Shown here: positions 10,806 through 20,500 of the stretch, piece after piece
How the letters are laid out: each line of letters starts with the position of its first letter
Position numbering within the stretch: position 1 is the first letter of the stretch
Assembly (NCBI GenBank): GCA_032988165.1
Contig: JANTQF010000017.1
Span: 1-64,000 of the forward strand
Source of the DNA: Emmonsiellopsis sp. PD_33
Lineage: Eukaryota; Ascomycota; Eurotiomycetes; Onygenales; Ajellomycetaceae
Direction of reading: 5' to 3'
DNA length: 64,000 nucleotides
The notes under the pieces: model-generated
Databases searched by the model: none
Seen by the model: the letters and a program-made list of their open reading frames with translations, nothing else
Told to the model about the DNA's origin: nothing
Translations under genes and position numbers: made by a program

Positions 10806-12306
10806 TCATCCCAACGCTGAAAGGTCCAACGGCACACTACTTCCCCGTCCCGCACGGTAAAGCTTCTGTCCACCTCTGAACTCCCTCGGTTTCGGAAACA
10901 GCGACTCATTTTGAAACTTGAATCTCGAATCCTCAATCCTGACCCCGCGCGAGGGACTATTTCTATTCCCACCACCTCCTCGGGAAGTCGGGCGGGCGCT
11001 GGAGCCACCGTTCGTAAGCGTGTAATTGCTGGGATCAAGCATGGAGCGGACGGGCTGTTGTTGCTGCGGTGGTGCTTGGTGTTGGTGGTCGGCGAAGGAG
11101 GCGGGGCGGGAGGAGAGCGGGGTTGAGAGTAGGGAGGAGGTTCGGGCGGAGGATACCGACGGGGGTGAGGATGGTGGGGGAGGTGGAGGCGCGGGGGGCG
11201 CGGAGGGGGCGGCCGTTTGGGGTAGTGGGGGAGGGGCGTGAGAGAAGGCGTTTCTGGCGGCTTGCATTGCTATTGAGGCTGCTTGGATGCCGTTCGAAGC
11301 TGGGGCGGCTGCTGGGGGAGGTGGAGGAGGTGTTGATCGTGATGGAGGTGGTCGCGGTGCAGAGGCAGACGGGGGCGGGGGAGGAGCTGATGGTGGAGCT
11401 GGTGCAGCTGAGGGAGGTGGCGGAGGGGGCGCTGGAGGGGGTGGTGCGGATACTTTTCGAGAGGCTGTGGGCGGTGGAGGAGGTTTCGCGCCGGGAAAGG
11501 GAGGGGGTCGTGCAGGCATGTCCGGGGCGGATTTGGTAGAGAGTAGTGAAATTGAGGACGAAGGCCTTTGGGAAGGTCGGGGCGGTGGTTTGCGTAGATT
11601 CGCGACTAGTGGATTTTGTGGGGGTTGGGTAGGGGCTTCGATTGTTGGAGGGGGTGGTGGGCGGACATTTGGTGCTCTGGAGGAGACTGGAGGCTTGGGC
11701 GCACTGCCGGTTGGAGCCCAGGGGCCTGGTTTTCGAGAGTTTTCGGAATCCGAAAGGTACGAGGCATCCGCATTCGCACCAGTGTCAACTCCACCCCGCT
11801 TCTTCAGCTTCGGCATCCCGCCCGCAAAAAGGCCGCCTAGCTGTGGAGCTGAGGGGAGTGTTGCAGTCTCTCCGCCACCACTGGCGCCGCCACGTCCCTC
11901 ATCGCTGTTACTCCGCATTCTATTTCCGCCTGGAACCGGAGGCGCCAATCCACCAGGCGGCTTGGGCGCCATTCCGGGGATAGGAGGCGCTCCGCCCATT
12001 GGGGGGCCACCCGACGATCCGGACGATTTTGCTATTGCAGGAGCCGATCTGTCATTTGTAACGGCCTTCTTCAGCCGGGTTCCTTTCGTGATATCTGTGA
12101 GAAGCGCTCCCTAGACAGAGGTGTCAGCTAGATGCGTGGCGTTGTACAGGGAATCTATGAAAGCCTACCCGATTTTGTGAGGCGGCTTTGGGCGGTCTGG
12201 CTGGGAGATTGCTGCCACCTGGAGCACCGCCAGCAGGAGGAGGCGGCGGCGGAGGAGGACCGCCTGCCATGGGCGGTGGCGGCGGGGGAGGAGGGGGAGG
12301 AGGCAT
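10806..12306 (-). CDS. Verprolin / WASP-interacting protein (WIP) homologue
   Basis: Two exons (12169-12306 and 10806-12110, 58-bp intron) give 480 residues. Exon 1 encodes the classic start, M followed by 11 prolines, and more polyproline (profilin- and SH3-type ligands). Across the junction lies a WH2 actin-binding motif at about residues 46-70: RGALLTDITKGTRLKKAVTN, with the LKKA(V/T) core. The centre is long proline-rich, low-complexity sequence. The C-terminus has RFKFQNESLFPKP and REFRGGQKLYRAGRG, resembling the WASP-binding tail of WIP/Vrp1. It should act with WASP (Las17-type) at cortical actin patches in endocytosis and polarised growth. The strongly Gly-rich frames on the + strand are its antisense shadow. 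Confidence 0.92.
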
Positions 12307-13075
12307 GGTGCCTGGGGGCGGCCGTGGGCTGGCGCTGCGGGCAGTCGTCGATGGTGGGCGTGCAGCTGACGGGGAAAGACGTGGGCAGCAGAGTAGAGGG
12401 CGGTCAGGGCGGGAGAAGGAGAGCTGGCTCCTTGCAAGACAGGCTCAGCATGGGACTGCCGCGGACACAGAGATGCTGGTATGCAAAGGAAAGATATCCT
12501 GGCGTCCAGGTTGAAGATGAAGCTGATGTCCGACTGTGGCGCGGCGTCATGGGGCAGGGTCTGGCTAACCACATCGGGCTAGGCGCGGTATCGCGGCTCG
12601 ACCGCGCTTAAACTGCAGCTTCAGCTCAACAACACCGGAAATGAAGACTGGATGGTTATGCTGGGTATGAGAGCATCTATTTTGCCGTTTATGAAGAGGA
12701 GTCGGGTCCATTTAGTAAGTATATTGCATATTGAATGCTCCATGATGTTTGTAGTGCATGTTTTTATGAGAGCTGCTTTGCATTTTACAGTTCCGGCAGT
12801 GGGTGATATCCAATATGTTTTTATCCCACAGATATGAGAGGATGGACGCCATTGTATTTATTCGATTGTAAAAACCACCTATTTGGCTTATTAATTTTCA
12901 AGCCTTGAACCCTTTTATTCTTTCTCTCATTGACCTTGGGAGTTCGTCCTTCTCCGGACCTGTACATGTGATTACATAATCCATCTTGAACTTCCGCAAA
13001 TATTTACAACATCGAACTTGACATCACCCCGTATCCCACTGCAGACCGTTGCCAGTAGCATTCCTCTCCGCCACG
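12307..13075. promoter_or_regulatory. Divergent intergenic region between verprolin and the mitochondrial protein gene
   Basis: About 770 bp separate two divergent start codons. I see no independent gene. AT content rises to the right of 12,700. It should contain both promoters and 5' leaders, but I cannot point to a specific element. Confidence 0.4.
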
Positions 13076-14389
13076 ATGAAGCATATCACGCTTCAGGCCC
13101 CCAAGAGGGCTCGCAGCTCTGTCTGCCAGCTCTGTCGGCAGTCTAGGCCCTCCCTATCCCGACAGAGAACACTGCATACGCAGTCCCGCTTGCTCTATCC
13201 ACAGTCATCCATACTCCCCAACCAAGCGCCCCGAAGACGAAGCTTTGGCCCAGCTTTCAATAGCAACAGTACCGTCGCACGCAGATTCGTGTCAGATAAG
13301 CCAGCAGCAGACCCCAATGCCAGCCCCGAAGCCATACTTAAAGAGGTCAAGAACGAATTCAATGCCATGGTCAACTCCCCCCGCGCGCCCTCTGAAGAAG
13401 CATTGAAACAATTCCTCCAGCGCTGTGAGGAAGTCGTGAAACTCGCACTCTCAACCAAGCATGCGGGACCATCCGTGACTTCTGCGAAGGCTGCCACAAG
13501 TAATGAAGCCAATGCGACATCCTCCCTCCTCGATCTTGACGTCGAAGAGAACGGAAGCGGCACAACCAAACCCGCCCAGGATAGCAAAGAATCCAACCCC
13601 CCGTTCAAAAAGGGAAACTTCCAACAAAAAGTGACAAGTTCGATACCCGCCCTCCTCAACAACCTCCTCCATGACCCCAAAATCTTCATCTCCCCCGACG
13701 TCCTCCGCCGGTACACCCAGCTCCAAACCCAGCTCAAACAAGCCGACCACTTCCCGGAAATCTTCTCTCTATACGCAACCAAACCCACCCCAGACGACAA
13801 CGGCACCACAATCACCTACCACGCCCCCAACCCGAAGTCCGCGAAAAACGCAATCCCTCAAGACCTCGCGAATGCAGCCTTGGACGTTGCCATCAAGCAA
13901 AAGAACCTCCCCCTCTGCCTCGCCATCATCGACAAATCCTTCTGCATGCCCGCCTACCACCGGTCGAAGATCCTCCGCAACGCCGCACTACCGCTAGCCG
14001 GTGTCATCAGCGCCCCGACAGCAGCGTACGCGGCCGCCTCGTACATCTCCGACTGGCAAATAGCGATGGACCCCAACACGGCGCTTTGGGTGTCCTTCTC
14101 GGCTATACTGGCATATATAAGTTTTACCTCCTCGATCGGGGTGGTGGCAATTACCACGGCAAACGATCAGATGAATCGCGTCGTGTGGATTCCTGGAATG
14201 CCGCTGCGAGAGCGCTGGTTGAGAGAGGAAGAGCGTGCGGCGATGGATAAGGTGGCTGTTGCGTGGGGGTTTAAGGATCCGTCGAGGAGGGGGGAGGAGG
14301 AGGGGGAGGAGTGGGAGAGTTTGAGGGAGTTTATTGGGATGCGGGGGATGATTTTGGATAAAACGGATTTGATGGAGGGGATGGAGTGA
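13076..14389 (+). CDS. Conserved-type mitochondrial membrane protein, function unknown
   Basis: A single-exon frame of 437 residues from the ATG at 13076; the frame extends a little upstream but without an ATG. The N-terminus is basic and free of acidic residues for about 55 residues (KHITLQAPKRARSSVCQLC, then many R, S and Q), as expected of a mitochondrial presequence. Residues about 90-200 are charged and Ser-rich. Two hydrophobic segments lie near residues 303-323 and 336-359. They are followed by a conserved-looking tail, VVWIPGMPLRERWLREEER, then a Trp/Glu-rich end. The pattern suggests an inner-membrane protein with two spans. I recognise the overall type from filamentous fungi but cannot assign a function or symbol. 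It converges with the RPL10a gene, 356 bp apart. Confidence 0.8.
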   Translation: MKHITLQAPKRARSSVCQLCRQSRPSLSRQRTLHTQSRLLYPQSSILPNQAPRRRSFGPAFNSNSTVARRFVSDKPAADPNASPEAILKEVKNEFNAMVNSPRAPSEEALKQFLQRCEEVVKLALSTKHAGPSVTSAKAATSNEANATSSLLDLDVEENGSGTTKPAQDSKESNPPFKKGNFQQKVTSSIPALLNNLLHDPKIFISPDVLRRYTQLQTQLKQADHFPEIFSLYATKPTPDDNGTTITYHAPNPKSAKNAIPQDLANAALDVAIKQKNLPLCLAIIDKSFCMPAYHRSKILRNAALPLAGVISAPTAAYAAASYISDWQIAMDPNTALWVSFSAILAYISFTSSIGVVAITTANDQMNRVVWIPGMPLRERWLREEERAAMDKVAVAWGFKDPSRRGEEEGEEWESLREFIGMRGMILDKTDLMEGME

Positions 14390-14745
14390 GGGAGGGGGTT
14401 TATAATTTTTGATTGATTTTATGATGCGTGCGATACTACCTTTTGTATATTTATGCTGTACATATATATTTGTTGCCATTTGAAATTGGGATGAGCCTTT
14501 TCTGCTCGCATATTTTATCCTATGTCGCTGTGGCAAATGGGTTTACTCTGGAGATCTAGGACGCAATACAGTCTTACAAGACAGTGCAAAGAATATACAT
14601 GGGTATATAATCCAGTTGGAACAAATTCATATTTGCTCATGACCTAGCAAAATACATAAAATTTAATTCCATCCAGCACATGCAGGCAAACCCGCCCATC
14701 ATAAAGCCACATCACATCACATCATACCCAACCCAGACTGTAAAT
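14390..14745. other. Short convergent spacer with both 3' UTRs
   Basis: The 356-bp gap between the stop codons of two converging genes is AT-rich and has no coding signal. It presumably contains both polyadenylation regions. Confidence 0.5.
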
Positions 14746-15765
14746 CTAATACAATCTCTTGGGGGGAGACATGGAGGCCTTGATGGTCAAGCTGCCAACG
14801 TTCTGCCAGCCCTTCTTCAGCAGCGAGACGAGGTAGTTGATGGCCAACATGATGTTGGAGATCAGCTCGTCCTCGGTCATCCCGACGTTGCCGACGGCAA
14901 CACCCATGCAGAGAACCTTCTTCAGCTGGAACTTGATGGTCGACTTGACGTCGTTCAGCTTGTTGGCGAGGTCTTCGGCGTGCGAGATGGGGGTGGGGAA
15001 TTTGCCGGCTATAATTAAGGATTGGTTAGTAAAGTTTCAAGAAAAGGATATGTATGCCATGCATGCATATCAAGCTCGTAGCGGCCGGCTGGAAAACCGA
15101 GGGGGAGACGGCTAACGAACCCTTGGAGAGACCAGGACCCAAAAGACGGGGCACCATTCTGAGTACGGTGTCGGAGGCGATGAAGGCATCGTACTTGCGG
15201 GCCAGCTTCTTGATGAGCTTCTTGTTCTTGTTCAGCTTCTTCAAGTCGTCGGTCGACATGGCGTCGATGCCGTGGTGCTTGGCACGATCGATGTCATGCT
15301 GGTCACCGAGGACGCTGGAGAGGATTCATTGTTAGCTGATTTATTCCATTCACATTTCATCCAATTTTTTCTTTCTTTTTTTTCGTTTTTGCTTTCCTCC
15401 GCATCGCAACGAGGCACGATATCGGATTATCGCGGAGGGTATTGATGGATTGATTGATTGATTGCTTGATTAAACGCACCAGATGCTCATGCCAGGGCGG
15501 GGAACGGAGGGGAGCTTGATGGAGCCCGAGAAACGCTTGTCACGCTGGGGATCATAGTTCTTGAGGCCGATCTGGAGCTCGACGGTCTCGAGGAAGTTTC
15601 TCTTCTTCTCGTTCAGAGAGTAGTCGAGAAGCTGTTGGACATTTTGGCGCACTCCGGCTGTAGCAAAGAGAAGAGATTCCTGTTAGTTATTGATCTGTTT
15701 CGATATGAATCGAATTGCAGGGGTGGGTAATTTCACAAAAACGTACCGACTGTAATTTTCGACAT
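14746..15765 (-). CDS. 60S ribosomal protein uL1 (RPL10a / yeast Rpl1)
   Basis: Four exons (15747-15765, 15480-15657, 15121-15314 and 14746-15008), all with GT-AG borders, give exactly 217 residues, the standard length of eukaryotic RPL10a. The protein runs MSKITVAGVRQNVQQLLD near the start, then FLETVELQIGLKNYDPQRDK, KYDAFIASDTVLRMVPRLLG, and ends SMSPPKRLY. It forms the L1 stalk at the ribosomal E site. The first coding exon is only 19 bases, a common arrangement in fungal ribosomal-protein genes that carry regulatory introns close to the ATG. A TCACGTGA site lies 182 bp upstream of the start codon. Confidence 0.96.
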
Positions 15766-16472
15766 GATGGCGACAGTCTTCCAGAAGAATTTTAATTCTT
15801 ATGGTGAGGAATTTGCGCTTGGGGGGACGGAGGGAAGGAAATTCGAGGCAGGTCGGCCGGTCGTTTGATGCTGAATTCTCTCAAGTTTGCAGTGTGGAGG
15901 CGCCTAGCTCTATTCGGTTTAGCGCAGCCCTAATCGTTGAGCGGGTCACGTGATATGTCTCCCTTGATCCAGCGCGCGGATAGAGAGGTTGGATTCTCGC
16001 ATTTCCTCAACCTAATTGAAATTGCTCGTAGAGAAAAGTGGGATGCCAAGTGGGGATGGCGAGCCTATAGAAATATGAAGGAACTAGTCGTTGGAACCGT
16101 GGCGACAAAGTGATTAGATTCCATCTCGAAAGCCAGTTTTCTAGAGCTATTGATGCCCCAGCTCCGTACAACAAGCAAAGATTAAAACATCAACTGGACG
16201 AGCATGGAATCTAATAGAAACAGTAAATATCATCAGGTCCCGCGGTAAGCATCCCCTCCTCCTCGCAAAAGTCAAGCTAAAAGCGAATATCACATCAAGT
16301 TGTAGGGGAAAAAATACAAAGATAGTCGTAGCATAACATTATTAACTCCAAAGAAGCCGCAGAGTGCACATTACCCATATCACTCGTACCCGTGTGGAAA
16401 ATGGCGGTCATAATTTCGTTTCAAATATAACTCAACTTGATCGGGGTTCCGAGTTCCTGTTCCGCGACCATC
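15766..16472. promoter_or_regulatory. Promoter region of RPL10a and 3' flank of the next gene
   Basis: No gene is visible in these 700 bp. The left part is the 5' leader and promoter of the minus-strand RPL10a gene, with TCACGTGA at 15946-15953. The right part should hold the 3' UTR of the minus-strand gene ending at 16473. Confidence 0.45.
15946..15953. promoter_or_regulatory. TCACGTGA E-box palindrome upstream of RPL10a
   Basis: The 8-mer matches the site upstream of the SURF4 gene at 1038-1045. Its position within 200 bp of a ribosomal-protein start codon makes a regulatory role plausible, since CACGTG-binding factors act at some ribosomal-protein promoters in fungi. This is an inference from motif and distance. 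Confidence 0.35.
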
Positions 16473-17471
16473 CTAGTCTGCGTAATCAACCTCAACCGCA
16501 GCAGTTATAACATAGTTGACCCATCCGGGAAACTGATATTTTCAGCTATATGTCCGGATTGTGTAACGGAATAGGGGCGGACATACCATGGCTCTAGCCC
16601 AAAGTTGAATCACATCCCCTGGACGAAGGGAACTGACAAACCCTTCTCCCGATCCACTACCAGGGCCTTCGAAACTGCCGCCGGGGCTCCATACAATCTC
16701 ATGGGTCTCGGTTTTCTTCGTTGCGACTTTGTTTTTCTGGACAGGCCAAAGCCGTACTTTGTCATTCTCGTCCCTCACAAAATCCCATCCCATGCGTTTA
16801 TAATATGGTGCCCATTCCTCGGGGACTCTACTCCACTGAGACGCCGGCGTCAATGGATCTACGTCCGAGACGGGGCAGCGACGGATTATGGACGCCTCGA
16901 ACCAAGACCATGCACTACTATATGTTCCTATATCGAGTCCAGGTTAGCTCTGTCCGATCCTCGGATTTCATAGATGCTTCAAAAGGAGGACAAAACCCCT
17001 ACCTTGGGTCCCCTGATCACCACCCCATCCTTGATCATGACTCTCAAGTTCAAACCTCACCGCCTTGATCTTCAAGTCCCTCAACTCCGGTCCCTGCTGT
17101 TCTATCTTCCTGATCGGCGGCGCCTGCAGAACAAGTGTTGAGCCTTTATTCGAGTAAACTATCGTCTCTGCGCCTACACCCGGGTTAAACACTTTTCTGT
17201 CCTTGACATGATAATCCGCCCTATCGAGAATCATATCCGCAAGCTCAGTGGGCAGACCAGGCCCGACGGATTTGAGTATACCCCGAGCAGCCCCGACGTC
17301 TGCTGGCTCAGGGAAGAAAGGTTGGGGAGGCTCATGGGAATGGGCGTTAGGTGCTGCTGGGCCTGGTCCGTTGTCTGGCGGCGCATCTGCTGGCTCGTTA
17401 TCTGGCGACGCATCTGCTGGCACGGGCCCTCGCCAGACAAAGGGGAAGCCTAGTCTGCCGAAAAACGACAT
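16473..17471 (-). CDS. Uncharacterised fungal protein, three exons
   Basis: Exons at 17003-17471, 16587-16927 and 16473-16532 join into 289 residues. The start MSFFGRLGFPF is followed by a degenerate Pro/Ala/Asp repeat (ADASPDNEPADAPPDN type). Next is a segment GPGLPTELADMILDRADYHV that looks like the short F-box-like helix often found before uncharacterised fungal domains. A second half carries GTYSSAWSWFEASIIRR, a W-rich core and the closing strand FPGWVNYVITAAVEVDY. The 60-base third exon is supported by a clean ATG|gtatgt donor and ...tatcag acceptor, and by how naturally the sequence completes the domain. I do not know the function. Its neighbour at 17888-18625 is on the same strand but looks unrelated. 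Confidence 0.72.
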
Positions 17472-17887
17472 TTTATATCAAGGGAGAGTGGGTGGGTCGA
17501 GGAGCCTTGCTCGATTGGCTTGCAAACTGAGAGGCAAGCAAAGGAATTAACAGACCCAGCAGCCTGTTGACTATGCCTTCTGGGAGTATTTTGCAAGATT
17601 GTTGGACTTTGGCAAAACAGACGACTGTTGTTTTCTGCTTGATGAAGTTGTTCTGTCGCAGCGCTTGGAGGTGGTTGTTTAGGCAATGATGTCAGGCGAT
17701 CCAAGGAATGAGGCTTGGCGGATAAGGTTCACTCGCGCCAGGCTGCGGTGAACGATCGCTTGGCGTGGCTTACGTCAGCCTCGCCAGCTTCAGGACGGCT
17801 GCGCTCCTCTTGCTTCCTGTCTATTTACATGAAGGATGACCACATTTTAATAGATCTTTGCGATACGCTAGCTAATTCTCTCCTTCT
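17472..17887. other. Intergenic spacer between tandem minus-strand genes
   Basis: These 416 bp hold the promoter of the gene at 16473-17471 and the 3' flank of the GNAT gene. No coding signal or clear motif is seen. Confidence 0.4.
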
Positions 17888-18625
17888 CTAGTCCTCCAGA
17901 CTGACAACTTTCCTCATTCCCTTCTCCTCAGTGTTCATTGTCTTCTTGAGTACCGGGTCTGCTGGCAGGAAAACAAACCCACATCTTTCATACAGCCGCT
18001 GCGCAGTGCCATTGTCCGGCTCCACCAACAGACAAACGCTGAGTCTTGACGCCCCCAGAGATTTGGCCTCTCGCTGCACAGCCTCGACACTTTTCTCGAT
18101 GATTCGCCGGCCAAGTCCCTGCTTTCTGGCCTCTGCCAAAACGAACATGGAGACAGCCAGATAGGCCGCCTCTGAGCCGGCGATTGATGCTGTATCCGGT
18201 GGCTGGTTGGGGTCCGCCGGTGGGAGAAATGGTCGCCATGGAGCGTTTGACTCCGTCCCATCCGCTGCTAGTGCTCGAGGACCCAGCAATACCACCATTC
18301 CCAGCCACTCGTTGCGCGCCAGGAGTTCCAAATCGTTATCTTCTGTTTGAGTAGGACGGTCTGCCTCTGTACGAACCGCGACAAATGTTTTGGCGAGCGG
18401 GTTTTGGAGCCGCTTGGCCCAGAATGCGTTTTCGAATTGGGATTCTGTCTCATATTTGGATGAGAAGGCACTTGGGTCCTCGCGGAGGGCACGGAGACGG
18501 GCAGTTTTGAAACGATCGCATAGGCCTTGGAGGATTTCTGATGAGGGGGACTCCTTGGGGACTTGGAGGACTTTGGTTGCTGCTGTCATGTTTGCGTTAG
18601 GGGAAAATGGGTGTCCCCAACCCAC
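17888..18625 (-). CDS. GNAT-family N-acetyltransferase
   Basis: An intronless 245-codon frame (or 233 residues from the second ATG at 18589, which is a plausible true start because the first 12 residues show no conservation-like pattern). The acetyl-CoA-binding motif A is clear: SMFVLAEARKQGLGRRIIE at about residues 159-177, containing R-K-Q-G-L-G as the Q/RxxGxG/A signature. Motif B follows as NGTAQRLYERCGFVFL at about residues 210-225. The region around residues 40-85 (LRALREDPSAFSSKYETE) is the usual fungal GNAT N-terminal half. It should transfer acetyl from acetyl-CoA to an amine; the substrate cannot be read from sequence. It is the last intact gene before the transposon block. Confidence 0.88.
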   Translation of the reverse strand: MGWGHPFSPNANMTAATKVLQVPKESPSSEILQGLCDRFKTARLRALREDPSAFSSKYETESQFENAFWAKRLQNPLAKTFVAVRTEADRPTQTEDNDLELLARNEWLGMVVLLGPRALAADGTESNAPWRPFLPPADPNQPPDTASIAGSEAAYLAVSMFVLAEARKQGLGRRIIEKSVEAVQREAKSLGASRLSVCLLVEPDNGTAQRLYERCGFVFLPADPVLKKTMNTEEKGMRKVVSLED

Positions 18626-19140
18626 AATTGTGTGATGAGGTCGAAGCTGTCTGTTGTCCGGATACTAACTACCCAGTGAGTAGCCCTTGCAGTTCGGATT
18701 GCTAACAGAGATACCAGCTCGCTATCATGATTGAAGGGGGATTTCACTGAAGATATACCCAGGCAGCATCGCCATGAGTCATTCTTATCTGGAGGGCTGT
18801 GGTAGTATCGGAGTCACGCGCATCATGGCTGAGGGCCCGGAGGGCTCTGCAAGACCCAGGCGAACACAAAATCATACCCCAATAGACACAAGACAGTTGA
18901 TCTAATTTGAAGCAATGTAACGGCACTCATAATACATCATCAGTAACAATAAACAAACCCCAAAATCATCCGCGTCTGAACCATGTATGTATGCGATGAC
19001 TAAGCAGCTACCCACCCAATGACTCTCTTGACCCCCATCGCCTGTAAAAGTATAAAAAGACAACAAAAGCCAAGTGAACCCAGGCTGCCTGATGACCTGC
19101 GACGAGTCCATACTGGAAATATATGGCTCCAAAAAACTGT
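18626..19140. other. Transition from gene-dense DNA to the repeat block
   Basis: No gene is seen. CpG dinucleotides are still present up to about 19,103 and then disappear for about 37 kb. The promoter of the GNAT gene should be in the left part. Confidence 0.5.
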
Positions 19141-19378
19141 CATCTGACAGTTGACTGACCATCAACTGACTGTCAACTTCCTCTGATGGTTTTCTTGGAA
19201 CTATATGCTAATAACCATAAATCTCCCTTAACCATCAACTTTTGGTAGATGTTTAATTTGGAATTGACACCCACCTAATTAAATAGATGGCTAGTTGACT
19301 TCCCTCTGATCAAATAAACAGGTAGTTGATGGTTAATTGACAGTTAGTTAACCATCAGATGACATCTGATAAATCTAT
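19141..19378. repeat. MITE-like inverted-repeat element at the left border of the AT-rich block
   Basis: The left end (ACCATCAACTGACTGTCAAC at about 19158-19177) is matched in inverted orientation by the right end (GTTGATGGTTAATTGACAG at about 19324-19342). The element is about 240 bp and has no coding capacity. A related copy lies at 55966-56132 on the other border of the block. The best single match is between the outer left end here and the outer right end there, read as reverse complements. Transposon ancestry is inferred from the paired inverted ends. Confidence 0.6.
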
Positions 19379-20500
19379 TAGAAACCCTACTACTATTACT
19401 ACTATTACTACTACTATTACTTGCTTAGCTTTACTCTATTAGATTCAATTTCATTGCATTTTTTTTATCTAGTATTATAAAAATACCTGATTTCATTAAA
19501 TAATCAATTAAATCATAGAAATGAGACTTCTCATGGGCAAAGTATAAGATATTTATCAGCATAGTTAAATGATAGATCATTTGCAGTAGGATCAGTAATC
19601 AGATAGGAATAGAAAGTAAATATTAGTATTATAAATGAAGTAAGTAGAGTAGTCAAAGCAGTTAGAACAGTCAGAGCAGTTAGAGCAAGAAGAGTAGGAA
19701 GAGTGAGAGGAGCAAGCAGTATGTTCACTGGAATCACATATGAGCTTAATTGGGAGATTACAGGTAATCCAATAATTATGTAGAAGTTATTACTCTTATC
19801 TATTCTAAGAATCAGAAGATTTAGTAGCTGATCTTATTGTATTATCTATAATTAAATAATAAAGAAAAATATATATTTCTTCTCATTTAATATATAAATA
19901 AAGATGGTAGTTATCTACTCTATCTTCAAGTTCTAATAATTAATAACATCTTTCTGTGAGATTATTGTCCTTTGTATCTGATCAGGAAAGCAGAAGCTGA
20001 TGTTTTGAAAGAACTAAACTATTTAAGAGTCTAGCTTAGTTGTTAAGGGCTTTTTCTAGTTAATTTTATAGGCACTTCAAAGTTTTTTAAGAAAGAGATG
20101 TAGGATTTCAATAAGTAATAGATTTATACTTTTAATATTAAATATATTCATCTTGCTGCAAGCTAGTAGTTGGGATCAGATATAAACTACCTTATATTTA
20201 GATGATGCTTGAAGAATAATATTATGAGAATTCAAGTTGGCTTTAATATTATAAGCATTAAGCTTTAGAAGACTTTAAAAAAGAGCTGAGCATTATTGAT
20301 TAATTTCCTATATTTTTATCTGGAGATCTTAATCTATCTTATTAAATGAGCTTTGAAGTTCAAACTGCAAAGTATGTTAAAAGCTTTCTTAAACTAGTAA
20401 TATCTTTTCTACATTCTAATGATTTGTTTGGAGGACTAAGTATTTATAGTTCTAATGTTTATCTTCACTTACTAGGATATTGCAATTATTCATAACTTCA
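19379..20500. other. CpG-free AT-rich sequence, no recognisable element
   Basis: Decayed repeat sequence. I see a short ACT/ATT-rich microsatellite at about 19388-19421 and no recognisable protein remains. Confidence 0.35.

Noticed and set aside
11069..12611. Long + strand Gly-rich open frames opposite the verprolin gene
   Set aside because: They are the antisense of polyproline codons. The minus strand has the WH2 motif, a clean intron and a coherent protein.
13049..13075. Upstream extension of the mitochondrial protein frame to 13049
   Set aside because: That position is TTG, not ATG; the first ATG in frame at 13076 gives a good presequence.
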